Shown in pieces: positions 21,256 to 31,284 of a stretch of 64,000 bases of DNA. The translations under genes were made by a program, and so were the position numbers. Source of the DNA: Acidihalobacter sp. (GTDB lineage: Bacteria; Pseudomonadota; Gammaproteobacteria; DSM-5130; Acidihalobacteraceae). The number at the start of each line of letters is the position of its first letter. Position 1 is the stretch's first letter. Location: the NCBI GenBank assembly GCA_027013225.1, contig JALUXU010000058.1, forward strand, positions 62,001 to 126,000. The letters run 5' to 3'. The notes under the pieces are model-generated. The model worked only from the letters and a program-made list of their open reading frames with translations. It made no database searches and was not told the origin of the DNA.

Positions 21256-24030
21256 ATGAGTTGGAAGTTTCCAAAGATGACCCGCCGCACCTTTCTGAAA
21301 GGCAGCGGGGCCAGCGTGCTGGGCTTGACGACGTTTCGCCCGGAATGGATTAGATTGCCTGGCCCGACCAAGGATGTGGTCAAGGACTGGGGCCAGGAAT
21401 GGAAGTTTCATGAGGTTTATTCCATCTGCTACTGGTGCTCTTCCTTTTGCTCCCTGCGCGCCACGGTGGAAGAGAAAAACGGCAAGCAGCGCATCACCAA
21501 GCTCGGTGGCAACCCGAATTCGACCTTGAATGGCGACAAGCTTTGCGCCCGCGGTCAGTCCGGTTTCCGCCAGGTTTACAATGTAGACCGCATCAAGACC
21601 CCGATGATCCGCGTACCGGGCACGAAACGCGGCGAATGGGCCTTCCGTAGCGTGAGCTGGGAAGAAGCCTATGCCTACATCGCCAAGAAGGCCAAAAAAA
21701 TAAAGCCGCATGAATGGACTGTCTATGGAGGCTGGGCGACCTGCTCGTTCTATATCCCCGAGACCTTCACCTTTAACCTGGCCAACCACATCCCCAACCT
21801 CATCACATCGCCTACCCAGAACTGCGTGTACAACGGCCATCTAGGCACCAATTCGGTTACCGGCAATTACGTGGTGCATGCCGAAGTCATAGAGGATTAC
21901 GGCAATTCCGATTACATCGTGCTTTGCGTTGGCAACGCCTCAGTCGGCGGCGTGTCCACCTGCCGCGCGGTACGTTTCGGTGAAGCCAAGGAAAAAGGCA
22001 CCAAGGTCGTCGTCCTCGATCCCCGCGCCTCGGAAACGGCGACCAAGGCCGATGAATGGTTGCAGCCACGGCCCGGAACGGATCTGGCTTTCATGCTGGC
22101 GATGCTGCGCGAGATGATGGAAAACGGCCAATACCACGAGACCTTCGTGCTCCGGCACACCAATCTGCCCTTCCTCACCTATCGCAATGCGCAAGGCGTG
22201 CTCGAACTGTATCGCTCGCCGCAAGGCGAACCGGCAGTTATAGACCAGGTCAGCGGCGAGATTCGATTCCTGCCGGCAGTCAGCAACCGCAATGATCGCG
22301 ACGTAAACGGCAAACCGGTCAAGCCGGCGTTACATGCGCCCAAGGGATTCGTCCACGACGGCAAGACGCTGATCACCGTGTTCGACGCACAACTGGCTGA
22401 ACTCGAACCTTACACCCTGGATTGGGCGGAGAAGATCACCACCATTCCAGCGACGACCATTCGTCGTATCGCCGCTGAATTTGGTGCTGCCAAACGCCCT
22501 TTGCTGCAACCCGGCTGGTCCGGCGCGCGCTATGGAAACATCCAGATGCTGCGCCGCACCATGGCAATGATCCAGGGCTTGGTCGGCGGCATCGACCGTC
22601 CTGGCGGCTGGATCTTTGGTGCGGACTACCGCAACCAGGTGGTCTATATGCAGGATCACGAAAAGCAGCCGGATTTTCCGCCGCTGGCCCGCGCCGGCAT
22701 GCCTTTCGTCTATTTCTCCGAAGAACTGTTTTCCAATCCCAAGACTTTCGGCCATGGGTGGCCGTCCTGGGCGGCGGTGCATCGTGATAGCGTGCCCAAG
22801 CTCAAGGATCACTGGGCGGCTTTGCCAGTCTCGACCGATGTCGGCTTCCTGTCAGCAGTCAAGAGGCAGCTCAAATACAAGGGCAGACCCTATTTGGCCA
22901 AAGCGGTTCTGATCAACGGCACCAACCCCATGCGCGATGCGCGGGAGAAAATATGGAAGCAAGCCTTGACCGATCCGAACATGGAGCTGGTGATTGTCAT
23001 GGATGTGACGGCGTCGGACACGGTCGCCTATGCCGACGTCATTCTGCCCGAAGACAGTTACCTGGAACGCGATGCCCCAGCCCTTTATGGCAACGGCGTC
23101 AATCCTGACGACATGCTGATCACCCGCCACAAGGCGGTCGACCCCTTATTCGACACCTCCGTCCTGCCGGATGTCTTTTTGCGCCTGACCGGCATATTGA
23201 GCGGCGACGAAAACAACTATCCCCGCGCGCTGGAACGTTATGCCGGCCTGCCCGCGGATCGCCTGATCAAACTCACGGCGAAGTATCGTAAGCAGAAAGT
23301 GCGCGACCCTTTCAATCAGGCGTTGCGGCAGGTGCGATTCGAAGCCAAAGCCAAGGAACTGGGGACGTCTGAGAAACACCTGCGCCAAACGCTGCGTGAC
23401 AAGGGCGTCTATTTGGTAGCCAAGGCGCAGGAACTGCTGGACACGCAAGCTATGCCGTGGAATCGTCCCTTGCCGACGCCCAGTGGACGCGCTGAATTTT
23501 ACAGCAATCTCTACGGCGATCTGCGCGACAAATACGGGCTCTACAACAGCCCCTATTTCGATGTATTGACAACCTGGATCCCCCCCAAGGAACGGCCGAA
23601 CGTTCCGGTCGAGGAGCCGCTGGCCAAGGACGAGTTCTTCTTCATCTTCGGCATGGTGCCTACGGTGTCACACTGTTCGCCCAACAACGATTTCCTGCCC
23701 CTTGTCGGCATCAACGCCTTCCGCGGGGATGTCTACCACGGCGTATGGATACATCCGGAACGGGCGGCACAGTTGGGGATCAGGCAGAAGCAAAAAATCG
23801 AGTTGCACAACGTACAATCGGGTGAACGAGTTGAAGCCCATGCATACCTGACCCGCTTGGTGCGACCCGATACCTTATTTATGTATGCCGGCTTCGGCGT
23901 TCAAACCAAGGCACTGCAATACGCCTATCACGTCGGTACTCCGCTCAACGCAATCACCGGTGATTTGACCGAGCCGGTGAGCGGCGGCACCAGTAACCAG
24001 GAATTTACCGTGCGCGTGCGCGCATTGTGA
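21256..24030 (+). CDS. Tat-exported molybdopterin (bis-PGD) oxidoreductase catalytic subunit, polysulfide/thiosulfate/sulfur/tetrathionate reductase-like
   Basis: Tat motif TRRTFLKGSGASVLG; CYWCSSFCSLRATVEEKNG..LCARGQSG [4Fe-4S] region; C-terminal dinucleotide-binding domain. Confidence 0.88.
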   Translation: MSWKFPKMTRRTFLKGSGASVLGLTTFRPEWIRLPGPTKDVVKDWGQEWKFHEVYSICYWCSSFCSLRATVEEKNGKQRITKLGGNPNSTLNGDKLCARGQSGFRQVYNVDRIKTPMIRVPGTKRGEWAFRSVSWEEAYAYIAKKAKKIKPHEWTVYGGWATCSFYIPETFTFNLANHIPNLITSPTQNCVYNGHLGTNSVTGNYVVHAEVIEDYGNSDYIVLCVGNASVGGVSTCRAVRFGEAKEKGTKVVVLDPRASETATKADEWLQPRPGTDLAFMLAMLREMMENGQYHETFVLRHTNLPFLTYRNAQGVLELYRSPQGEPAVIDQVSGEIRFLPAVSNRNDRDVNGKPVKPALHAPKGFVHDGKTLITVFDAQLAELEPYTLDWAEKITTIPATTIRRIAAEFGAAKRPLLQPGWSGARYGNIQMLRRTMAMIQGLVGGIDRPGGWIFGADYRNQVVYMQDHEKQPDFPPLARAGMPFVYFSEELFSNPKTFGHGWPSWAAVHRDSVPKLKDHWAALPVSTDVGFLSAVKRQLKYKGRPYLAKAVLINGTNPMRDAREKIWKQALTDPNMELVIVMDVTASDTVAYADVILPEDSYLERDAPALYGNGVNPDDMLITRHKAVDPLFDTSVLPDVFLRLTGILSGDENNYPRALERYAGLPADRLIKLTAKYRKQKVRDPFNQALRQVRFEAKAKELGTSEKHLRQTLRDKGVYLVAKAQELLDTQAMPWNRPLPTPSGRAEFYSNLYGDLRDKYGLYNSPYFDVLTTWIPPKERPNVPVEEPLAKDEFFFIFGMVPTVSHCSPNNDFLPLVGINAFRGDVYHGVWIHPERAAQLGIRQKQKIELHNVQSGERVEAHAYLTRLVRPDTLFMYAGFGVQTKALQYAYHVGTPLNAITGDLTEPVSGGTSNQEFTVRVRAL

Positions 24031-24041
24031 GGAGCTAACCC

Positions 24042-24671
24042 ATGACTCATTACGCAATGGTGATCAACATCGATACCTGTGTGGGCTGCAATGCCTGCAT
24101 GGCCGCCTGTTCGCAGGAAAATCAGACTCCCGTCTGGGATCCAAGTAAATTTCGCACTTATGTTCATGATGAGGAATTTCAAAAAGATGGGCGCTGGGTG
24201 AGGCAGTTCTTTCCGCGTCTTTGCAACCAGTGCGACAATCCGCCATGCGTCACCGTATGTCCCACCGGCGCGACATGGAAAGAACCGAGCGGCCCGGTGC
24301 GCATCGATCCGGATATCTGTATGGGTTGCGAAGCCTGCGCCAATGCCTGTCCCTATGACGCACGCTACCCCATCACACGGGAGGATGTAGCCAAAGCGCG
24401 CGAATACTACGGTGCTGAATTTCTGCGCCGTCCGGCCGCGGCCGAAGATAAATGCGATTTCTGCTGGGACCGCCTGCAACGTGGTCTGGAACCAGCCTGC
24501 GTCGAGACCTGCGTCACCCACGCCCGCATATTCGGAGATCTGGACGATCCCAACAGTCTGGTGAGTAAGATCGTGGCCACGGGCAAGACCCAGACCCTGC
24601 TGCCCGAATTGGGTACGGGGCCTAACGTGTTCTATATCAATAAACTTCCGGAGGGATTGGCCAATGAATGA
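24042..24671 (+). CDS. 4x[4Fe-4S] ferredoxin-like electron transfer subunit
   Basis: CVGCNACMAACSQEN, CNQCDNPPCVTVCPTGAT, CMGCEACANACPYDARY, CDFCWDRLQRGLEPACVETC. Confidence 0.93.
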   Translation: MTHYAMVINIDTCVGCNACMAACSQENQTPVWDPSKFRTYVHDEEFQKDGRWVRQFFPRLCNQCDNPPCVTVCPTGATWKEPSGPVRIDPDICMGCEACANACPYDARYPITREDVAKAREYYGAEFLRRPAAAEDKCDFCWDRLQRGLEPACVETCVTHARIFGDLDDPNSLVSKIVATGKTQTLLPELGTGPNVFYINKLPEGLANE

Positions 24672-25686
24672 TTCGGTGCATCTGGTCGTGACCACGGCGA
24701 CCCAGGACCGCTGGGCCGCATTGGTGATCTGGTATCTGTTCCTGGGCGGGCTCGGCGCCGGGCTGACGGCGATTTCGGTGCTCTCTCACCGCTATTTCAA
24801 GGCATCGACCGCGCTCACACTGTGGGGCGTTTTCGCAGGCGAGGCCGCTATGGCGATCGGTTCCATCTTGCTCTTGTTCCACTTGCTGGATCCGCTGCAT
24901 GTTTGGCGGGTGCTGGTGCCCTGGAATATTTTTCTGAATCCCACAGCCTGGATCACGTGGGGTACCCAGTTTTTGATATGGGCGATGGTGTTCGCGATCC
25001 TGTATGTTTGGCCCTTGCTGTACCGGGCCGAAGCCTTGCGCCGGATTCCGGGTCTGAACTGGTGGTTCGAAATTGGGATCGTGCGCTGGAGCGCTGAGAT
25101 TTGTGAACGTTTTGCTACCCTGCTGGCTTGGCTGACCGTCATTCTTTCGCTCGCCGTGGCGGTTTATACCGGCCTGCTGCTGCGTTCTTTCCCGGCCGTG
25201 AGCCTGTGGCACAATCCGATCGTGCCGGCCCTGTTCACGGTCTCGGCGCTGTCCACGGCCCTTGCGTTCCTGTTGCTGGTGCAGTACGCCGTTCTGCGTG
25301 ATCATGGCCCATTGGCGCATGCCTATGAACGATCCGACATGGTCTTGATCGCCATCGAGATGGGTCTGATCGCCTGGCTGCTCTATGGGTTCCTGCCGGC
25401 CACGGGATCGGGTCGAGCGAGTTACGAGCTGCTCATGGGCAATATGGGTTGGATCGTTGGCTTCTTGATCTTTGGACTGGCCGTTCCATTTTTGATCGAA
25501 CTGGTTGGCAGCCTGCGCTCCTGGCATTCTCCCGTGCCGGTCCTGGCCGCTGCCGTGCTGGTGCTGATCGGCGGTTTCCTGTTGCGGCATTATTTCCTGC
25601 AATACGGCGTGTATGACTTCCCCTGGGGCAATGCCTCGCATCTGGGTATCCTAGGATCAGATGTGGTGCAGCATGTCATCCGCTGA
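24664..25686 (+). CDS. NrfD/PsrC-like membrane anchor subunit
   Basis: WYLFLGGLGAGLTAISVLSHRY, multiple TM helices; overlaps the FeS subunit. Confidence 0.88.
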   Translation: MNDSVHLVVTTATQDRWAALVIWYLFLGGLGAGLTAISVLSHRYFKASTALTLWGVFAGEAAMAIGSILLLFHLLDPLHVWRVLVPWNIFLNPTAWITWGTQFLIWAMVFAILYVWPLLYRAEALRRIPGLNWWFEIGIVRWSAEICERFATLLAWLTVILSLAVAVYTGLLLRSFPAVSLWHNPIVPALFTVSALSTALAFLLLVQYAVLRDHGPLAHAYERSDMVLIAIEMGLIAWLLYGFLPATGSGRASYELLMGNMGWIVGFLIFGLAVPFLIELVGSLRSWHSPVPVLAAAVLVLIGGFLLRHYFLQYGVYDFPWGNASHLGILGSDVVQHVIR

Positions 25687-26233
25687 ACAAGCAGCCAAGG
25701 CAGAAGGTGAAACGCTCGCCGCAGAACTCGCGTTCTGCGCGAGCTGTCTTGCCGAGCCTGCCGAGGACTCCCTTGAAATTCTGCGCGAAATGCTGGATTG
25801 GCAGCCCTGGCTGAAAGAGTCTCTGAATGAACTCGAGCAAGTGGGTTTGGCGGTGTGGCAGGGTGAGCACACACGTTTGTTTGTGATGCCCGCTGTGGCG
25901 GCACCTTTTGCCTCGGTTCAGCGAGGCGGCATGATCAACGGGGAGGCCGCGGGCATGGCCGAAACTTTCTATGCCCGCCATGGAGTGCAATTCAATCCCG
26001 GTTTGCCTGGAGATTATCTCGGCAGCCTGTTCGAATGTCTGGCCTGGCTGATGGCCAGTGATCGGGTGCGTGAGGCGGTGTCTTTCAGGGAGAATTTGCT
26101 GGACGATTGGTTGCCCAAATACGCTGAAAGCGTTGTCGAACAAAGCCGGCTACGATTTTATCGCGATTTGGGGCGGCGCCTCGATGAGATGCATCAATCA
26201 TTGAAGCGAATTCATTCTGATGAACGCGAATGA
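25673..26233 (+). CDS. TorD/DmsD-family redox enzyme maturation chaperone
   Basis: Helical, EHTRLFVMP...AAPFASVQRGGMINGEAAGMAETFY; last part of the operon. Confidence 0.8.
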   Translation: MSSAEQAAKAEGETLAAELAFCASCLAEPAEDSLEILREMLDWQPWLKESLNELEQVGLAVWQGEHTRLFVMPAVAAPFASVQRGGMINGEAAGMAETFYARHGVQFNPGLPGDYLGSLFECLAWLMASDRVREAVSFRENLLDDWLPKYAESVVEQSRLRFYRDLGRRLDEMHQSLKRIHSDERE

Positions 26234-26813
26234 AAACATGACGAGTGGGACTCCGGATGGATGGCAGATTCCTCTGCCCAAGGCTAGTTTGGAGGCGCGC
26301 TTCGATGCTCTGCTGGAAGCATTGCACCGCATCGGGGAGTCACAACTGGCAAATGCCGATTTTGTCCAACCTTCAATTGGTTACGATTACCGCGGACTGC
26401 ACACTGCCGACGAGTGGGATATCGGCTATGTCCTCACTCCGTGGATGCTGGCCCACATTTTCCTACCACGGAGGCCTCCAGCGCCGCCGTCCGCCGTCTT
26501 GCCTGCTGATTGGCATGCCAATGTGCGCAAAAACAAGCTCTTCCAATTGCTCGGCCCGGCGCTCGATTTCGTGGTTGGAGAAGAAATGCCGAGTCTGCAT
26601 GTCCAATGGATTGCCGACTTCGGGCATTTCCTGTTTCAGCCATTGATTCTCAAGCTGTCGCGCTATTCTGACGCCGAAGCCGTCTGGAAAGCACAGAGTG
26701 ATGTGCTCGAGGCCCGCGAACGGGCTAGCCGGGAGCGTCTGGCGGAGATGAAAAAACAGGATGCGCAACTTGACCGCCGTGCTTTTCTTCGACGCATGCT
26801 GGGAAATGGATAG
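26220..26813 (+). CDS. HybE-like ([NiFe]-hydrogenase assembly chaperone family) protein
   Basis: PSIGYDYRGLHTADEWDIGYVLTPWMLAHIFLP matches HybE-type core (TPWML); C-terminal RRAFLRRMLG; overlaps TorD-like gene. Confidence 0.65.
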   Translation: MNANENMTSGTPDGWQIPLPKASLEARFDALLEALHRIGESQLANADFVQPSIGYDYRGLHTADEWDIGYVLTPWMLAHIFLPRRPPAPPSAVLPADWHANVRKNKLFQLLGPALDFVVGEEMPSLHVQWIADFGHFLFQPLILKLSRYSDAEAVWKAQSDVLEARERASRERLAEMKKQDAQLDRRAFLRRMLGNG

Positions 26814-26904
26814 CTCCAAAAGAGCCCTTCTCGCAAAAACATTGTCTGCAACAATCAAAAATCTGCGGATTCGCCGGATTTGAATGCCAAACCACTGATC
26901 TGGA

Positions 26905-27570
26905 TTAAGGCTGAGGCGGGCTTATATCAAAAGGATAAGTGGCCAATGCATGGTGGAGATTCATCAAGGCGGTGGCGAGTTTGCTGAGGTTGCTGGCTGC
27001 CATCAGGTTATTGCCGATGATCAGGGATTTGGTGGTTGCTTGCAGGTCATGTTCGGTGTTTTTCAATGGTGGCGTGAGATAGGGATTGTTGAAGGCATTG
27101 TCGGCTCTTGAAAGAGCCCGAAGGGCGGCTGCGCGGTTTGGTTTTCTTAGATCTTTGCGGGCTTGAAGGAGTGCCGCCCGCGCCTGCAGGGTGGGGGCGA
27201 TTTGAGGGAGGTCGTCCAGGGAATGAAAGAGGCGGGGAAATAGGGCAAGCACCTGTTTGTTGTCCTCAAAGTTGATCACAGCATAGATGGCTCTAAGCAT
27301 GGCATGGAATTCAGCAGCCGGCATTCGTGAGCGGATGAGCTGGACGAGTGTCTGCACCCTACCCACATAAAAAGTGACCTGAGCGGAATTTCCATCATGC
27401 CAGGCGGCGCGCGCTTGCTCGTCGTCGGCCAAGGCTTCAGCTGTCAAAATTTGCATCCGGTTCAAGGCGTGAATGCTTGGTTGCAAAACCAAGACTTTTG
27501 CACTCGCAAAGGCGCTTGCCGTGGCGAGAAGCACAAACAAAAAAAGGTGGGCGAATGTTCTGGAGCGCAT
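26905..27570 (-). CDS. exported hypothetical protein
   Basis: Signal peptide MRSRTFAHLFLFVLLATASAFASA; downstream of the Mla-like genes. Confidence 0.6.
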   Translation of the reverse strand: MRSRTFAHLFLFVLLATASAFASAKVLVLQPSIHALNRMQILTAEALADDEQARAAWHDGNSAQVTFYVGRVQTLVQLIRSRMPAAEFHAMLRAIYAVINFEDNKQVLALFPRLFHSLDDLPQIAPTLQARAALLQARKDLRKPNRAAALRALSRADNAFNNPYLTPPLKNTEHDLQATTKSLIIGNNLMAASNLSKLATALMNLHHALATYPFDISPPQP

Positions 27571-27574
27571 CGGT

Positions 27575-28249
27575 TCAGGGCGCCTTGGTTTTGCACAATC
27601 CGCTGGCACGCATCTCATGGCGCAGCCAGCGAGTCAATTGCAAGCTCCATTTGCCGACGGCTGTTTCGGTTGCGATCACGCCTGAGGCCGGGTCGGGTTG
27701 GCTGGGCACGATCACCGAAAAACGCTGCGCGGCGATCTGGCGCTGTTGAATCATGTTGCTCAAACTGTTGCGTATCACCAGATGGATTTCGCTTCGCTTT
27801 CCCTCGATATGTTGATCCAGCTCGATCAGTCGGGTGTTGAGCTGTAGACTCGATGTGGCCGGCGCATCCGGTCCAAGGACGGTTCTGAATAATCCAGCGT
27901 CACTCAAGGTTTCAATCAGGATGGGTTGGAGCATGCTCGCCGGTGCGGTTGCCCACTGGTGATAGGCATAACTTTCAACGACATAGGGGGCATTAGAATA
28001 ATGAATCGATGTTCCGCCGTACCCACGATCGGCGATGGGTTCCGCGACCCGCAGGGAAGGGCAAAGCAGCTGGGTATGGCTTTTATATACCGGGGCGGGC
28101 TTCGGTGGGAGCTGATATTGAGTGATGGCCGGGGCGTTGCCGCCAATAACGGCACAGCCTCCGAGAGCGGCTGCAGATAAGACGAGGGTTCCGAGAGCCA
28201 TTCGTCTTTGCAAGCGAAATGCGTAAAAGCGGTTTTCAGACATGCTCAT
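27575..28249 (-). CDS. ABC-type transport auxiliary lipoprotein (PqiC/ApbC-like)
   Basis: Lipobox LGGC; position downstream of MCE gene. Confidence 0.75.
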   Translation of the reverse strand: MSMSENRFYAFRLQRRMALGTLVLSAAALGGCAVIGGNAPAITQYQLPPKPAPVYKSHTQLLCPSLRVAEPIADRGYGGTSIHYSNAPYVVESYAYHQWATAPASMLQPILIETLSDAGLFRTVLGPDAPATSSLQLNTRLIELDQHIEGKRSEIHLVIRNSLSNMIQQRQIAAQRFSVIVPSQPDPASGVIATETAVGKWSLQLTRWLRHEMRASGLCKTKAP

Positions 28250-29166
28250 TCTCCTGGGCCGGGGCGCGGTTTGGGGGCCCCAAAGATCAAGGCGTTCGGG
28301 TTGCGCTGTAGTTCCTGCCCGAGTCGTCGATAGGTGGCGGCAGTGCCATCGAGTTGGCGCAGGGTACGATCGAGTTGAGGGACGGTTTTTTGAATCCCGA
28401 TTGCGGCAAGACTGACATTGTTGGCCGCTTGGTTGAAAATTTGTGTGCTTTGATTGAAGTTGGCGATCGCATTCGGCAAGGGTTTCAATCCTCGGTTCAG
28501 ATTCCCCAGTATGGAGGGCAGCATGAGGCTGCTTTGATGGAGCTGCTTCAAGGTAGCGTCGAGTTGCCGGATGGCGTCGTCGATGCGCCCGCTTTCGGCG
28601 GCCAGTGATCCGCTGAGCATATCCAGATTGGCCAAGGTGGCGTTGAGATGGCGAATGTTTTGCGCGCTGAGCACTTCATTGATGCGTTGACTGGCTTGCT
28701 CAAGGCTACTGCCCGTTTGGGTGGCGATGTCACCGAGTTGGGCGAACAGCGAGGGTTTGAAAGGAATGACAGGATAGGGTTGGCCTGCTTTTGCGATCAA
28801 GGGCGGGGTCTTGGGTGAGCCACCACTCAATCCAATGTAGCTGATTCCGGTGATCCCCTGGCTTTTAATGGTGGCGCGTACGTCCTCCCTGATCGGAGTC
28901 CCTTTTTTGATATCCAGGAGGATGCGCACCTTTTGTGGATCGTTTGGCTCAAGTTCGATGGAAGCGACGCGGCCCACGCGCACTCCATGATAGAGTACTG
29001 GCGCGCTCTGATTGAGACCCGCCACCGATTCCTTGGTATAGATGAGATAGTGTTCATAAGCCGGCTTGGGGCCGCCGCCCGCCAGCCATAGCAATAGCGC
29101 GATGCCTGCAGCCCCGAGAATCAGAACGAATGCGCCTATCAAGGCATAATTGATGCGTGAATCCAT
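28246..29166 (-). CDS. MCE-domain (MlaD-like) protein
   Basis: N-terminal TM, VLYHGVRVGRVASIELEPNDPQKVRILLDI MCE core. Confidence 0.9.
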   Translation of the reverse strand: MDSRINYALIGAFVLILGAAGIALLLWLAGGGPKPAYEHYLIYTKESVAGLNQSAPVLYHGVRVGRVASIELEPNDPQKVRILLDIKKGTPIREDVRATIKSQGITGISYIGLSGGSPKTPPLIAKAGQPYPVIPFKPSLFAQLGDIATQTGSSLEQASQRINEVLSAQNIRHLNATLANLDMLSGSLAAESGRIDDAIRQLDATLKQLHQSSLMLPSILGNLNRGLKPLPNAIANFNQSTQIFNQAANNVSLAAIGIQKTVPQLDRTLRQLDGTAATYRRLGQELQRNPNALIFGAPKPRPGPGE

Positions 29167-29239
29167 GGGTCACCTCAATAATTCTTTACACTTCGATGCG
29201 TGATTACTTCGGCGTCGAAGCGCAAAGGTATGCAATTTC

Positions 29240-30046
29240 TCAAACGGCGCGCGGCGATTCTTCATTTGTGCTTTCAATGACCTCGACTCTGTCCGCCAAG
29301 GCCTGCACATCGAAGAAGCGGCGAACGTCTGCATTTGTACTGACCGCCATCTCAGCGGGCGTGCCTGAGGCAAGAATGCTTCCCTCACCGAGAAGAAGGA
29401 CGCGGTCGGCGATGTCATTAACCGTCGCCATGTCATGAGTGATCATGATAACGGTCAGGCCCAGCGCTGATCGTAATTCATACACCAGTTCATCAATGGC
29501 GCGGGCACTGGGAGGATCAAGGCCCGAGCCCGGCTCATCCAGAAACAGAAGTTCGGGATCCAGAGCCAAAGCACGTGCCAGCGCCGCCCGTTTGCGCATG
29601 CCACCACTCAGTTCGCTTGGGTAGAGCGTAGCCGCTTCATGCGGCAGGCCGGTGAGCGCGATTTTCAAAGTAGCAATCTGGCAAACGGTGGCTTCATGCA
29701 GACGGGTATGTTCTTCCAGCGGCAACATGGCGTTTTCCAGAACGGTCAACCCCCCGAAAAGAGCCCCGGATTGGAACAACACTCCCATGCGCTTGCGCAA
29801 CTCTACTTCTGCATGCGTTCCGTGGCGGATATCGCGTTGTCCCAGAATTTCAATGTGACCGGCATCGGGTTTTCGCAGCAAAAGCATCTCACGCAACAAG
29901 GTGGTCTTTCCGGATCCCGATCCGCCGACAATGGCGAGGATCTCTCCGCGACGCACCTCAAGATCGATGCCGGAATGGATGATGCGTTTGCCGTAGCGGG
30001 TCTCAATTCCGCTCAATCGCAGCACGACTTCGGGATGCCCAGCCAT
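29240..30046 (-). CDS. MlaF-like ABC transporter ATPase
   Basis: VGGSGSGKTTLLREML, LSGGMRKRAALARALALDPELLFLDEPGSGLDP. Confidence 0.92.
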   Translation of the reverse strand: MAGHPEVVLRLSGIETRYGKRIIHSGIDLEVRRGEILAIVGGSGSGKTTLLREMLLLRKPDAGHIEILGQRDIRHGTHAEVELRKRMGVLFQSGALFGGLTVLENAMLPLEEHTRLHEATVCQIATLKIALTGLPHEAATLYPSELSGGMRKRAALARALALDPELLFLDEPGSGLDPPSARAIDELVYELRSALGLTVIMITHDMATVNDIADRVLLLGEGSILASGTPAEMAVSTNADVRRFFDVQALADRVEVIESTNEESPRAV

Positions 30047-31182
30047 CAGATGCCCAGCCAGTTGAAAAGAATGGACAAGGCGGCATCTGCGACGATGACG
30101 ATGAAGATTGATTGCACTACGCTTTGGGTGGTGCGAAGGCCGACGCTTTCAGCGCTGCCCTGTACCTTGAAGCCCTGATAACACCCTACCGTGGCGATGA
30201 CCAGGGCGAATATCGGTGCCTTGGCCAGCCCTACCAGATAACTGGATACATTCAGGGCTTGGGCGAGTTGCTCAAGGAAGCTGGACAGGTTGATGCCGAG
30301 CACTAGCTTGCCGATCAGGGCACCGCCGAATATCCCGAGAATGTCGGCGAACAGGGTCAACAGGGGGAGAGCGATGATCAGCCCCAATACCTTGGGTAAT
30401 ACCAGAATTTCTATGGGGCGAATACCCATAGTGCGCAAGGCATCGATTTCTTCGGTGACCATCATGGTGCCGATCTGAGCGGTGAAGGCCGAGCCGGTGC
30501 GGCCCGCCACGATGATGGCTGTGAGCAAAGGCGCAAGCTCGCGCGCCATGCTGATGCCCACCAGGTTGGCGAGAAAATAATTGGCCCCGTACTGGCGCAA
30601 AAAAACCGCGCTTTGATAAGAGATTACCACCCCGATGAGGAACGACAGCAAGCCGACGATCGGCAAGGCGGCTACGCCCGCCTGCTCTATGGTCTTCAGA
30701 ATCATCCGAGGGCGCAGTCGTCTGGGAATGGGAAGCGCGTGCAGGGATGTCAGAGCGCTTTCGCCGAGGAAACTGAGAAATTCGTATGCGGTATGCAAGG
30801 TCTGGACGCTGCGTCTGCCGAGCGTTTCCAGAAAAGGTGGAGGTTCGCGTCGCCCACTGCAGCCACGCGGGTCTCTTTGTTTGGCAATGAGACTCAAAAG
30901 CGCGGCGGATTCGGGGTTCGCCGATTTGATTTCAACGGCTTTTCCCATCTCCTTGAGATCGCTTACAAGGCGCTGCACCAGCCAGGCGCCACCTGCGTCA
31001 AGCCGCTCGACGTCGCTTAGATCGATGACAAGGGTGTCAGCAGGAACAGCAATAGGCCGACGTAGGTGCTTATCGACGGATTCGAGCAGATCCACTGTCC
31101 AGCGGCCGCGCAAGCGCAAAGTGCTGTCATCTAACTCGAACTCGGGAAGAACTATCGCGCTCATGGCATCACTTTGACTCAA
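30046..31182 (-). CDS. MlaE-like permease with N-terminal STAS domain
   Basis: STAS-like DTLVIDLSDVERLDAGGAWL fused to MlaE permease (GARELAPLLTAIIVAGRTGSAFTAQIGTM). Confidence 0.9.
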   Translation of the reverse strand: MSQSDAMSAIVLPEFELDDSTLRLRGRWTVDLLESVDKHLRRPIAVPADTLVIDLSDVERLDAGGAWLVQRLVSDLKEMGKAVEIKSANPESAALLSLIAKQRDPRGCSGRREPPPFLETLGRRSVQTLHTAYEFLSFLGESALTSLHALPIPRRLRPRMILKTIEQAGVAALPIVGLLSFLIGVVISYQSAVFLRQYGANYFLANLVGISMARELAPLLTAIIVAGRTGSAFTAQIGTMMVTEEIDALRTMGIRPIEILVLPKVLGLIIALPLLTLFADILGIFGGALIGKLVLGINLSSFLEQLAQALNVSSYLVGLAKAPIFALVIATVGCYQGFKVQGSAESVGLRTTQSVVQSIFIVIVADAALSILFNWLGI

Positions 31183-31284
31183 AACGGGCTTTTCGGCAAC
31201 GTCTCTGAAGATAATGAAGATAATAACGCATACCTCTCAGGCATGGATCGCCCCGCTGGCGGCTGGGAAGTTTTTTCTCGCCAA

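Noticed and set aside
24637-25641. 334-aa minus-strand ORF opposite the NrfD gene
   Set aside because: Low-complexity Q/R/H-rich translation typical of antisense frames in GC-rich genes; the plus strand has a clear NrfD protein.
21256-25686. Assignment of the Mo operon as SoeABC sulfite dehydrogenase
   Set aside because: Clear Tat signal and FNR-box promoter favour a periplasmic anaerobic reductase; SoeA is cytoplasmic. Substrate remains undecided without phylogeny.
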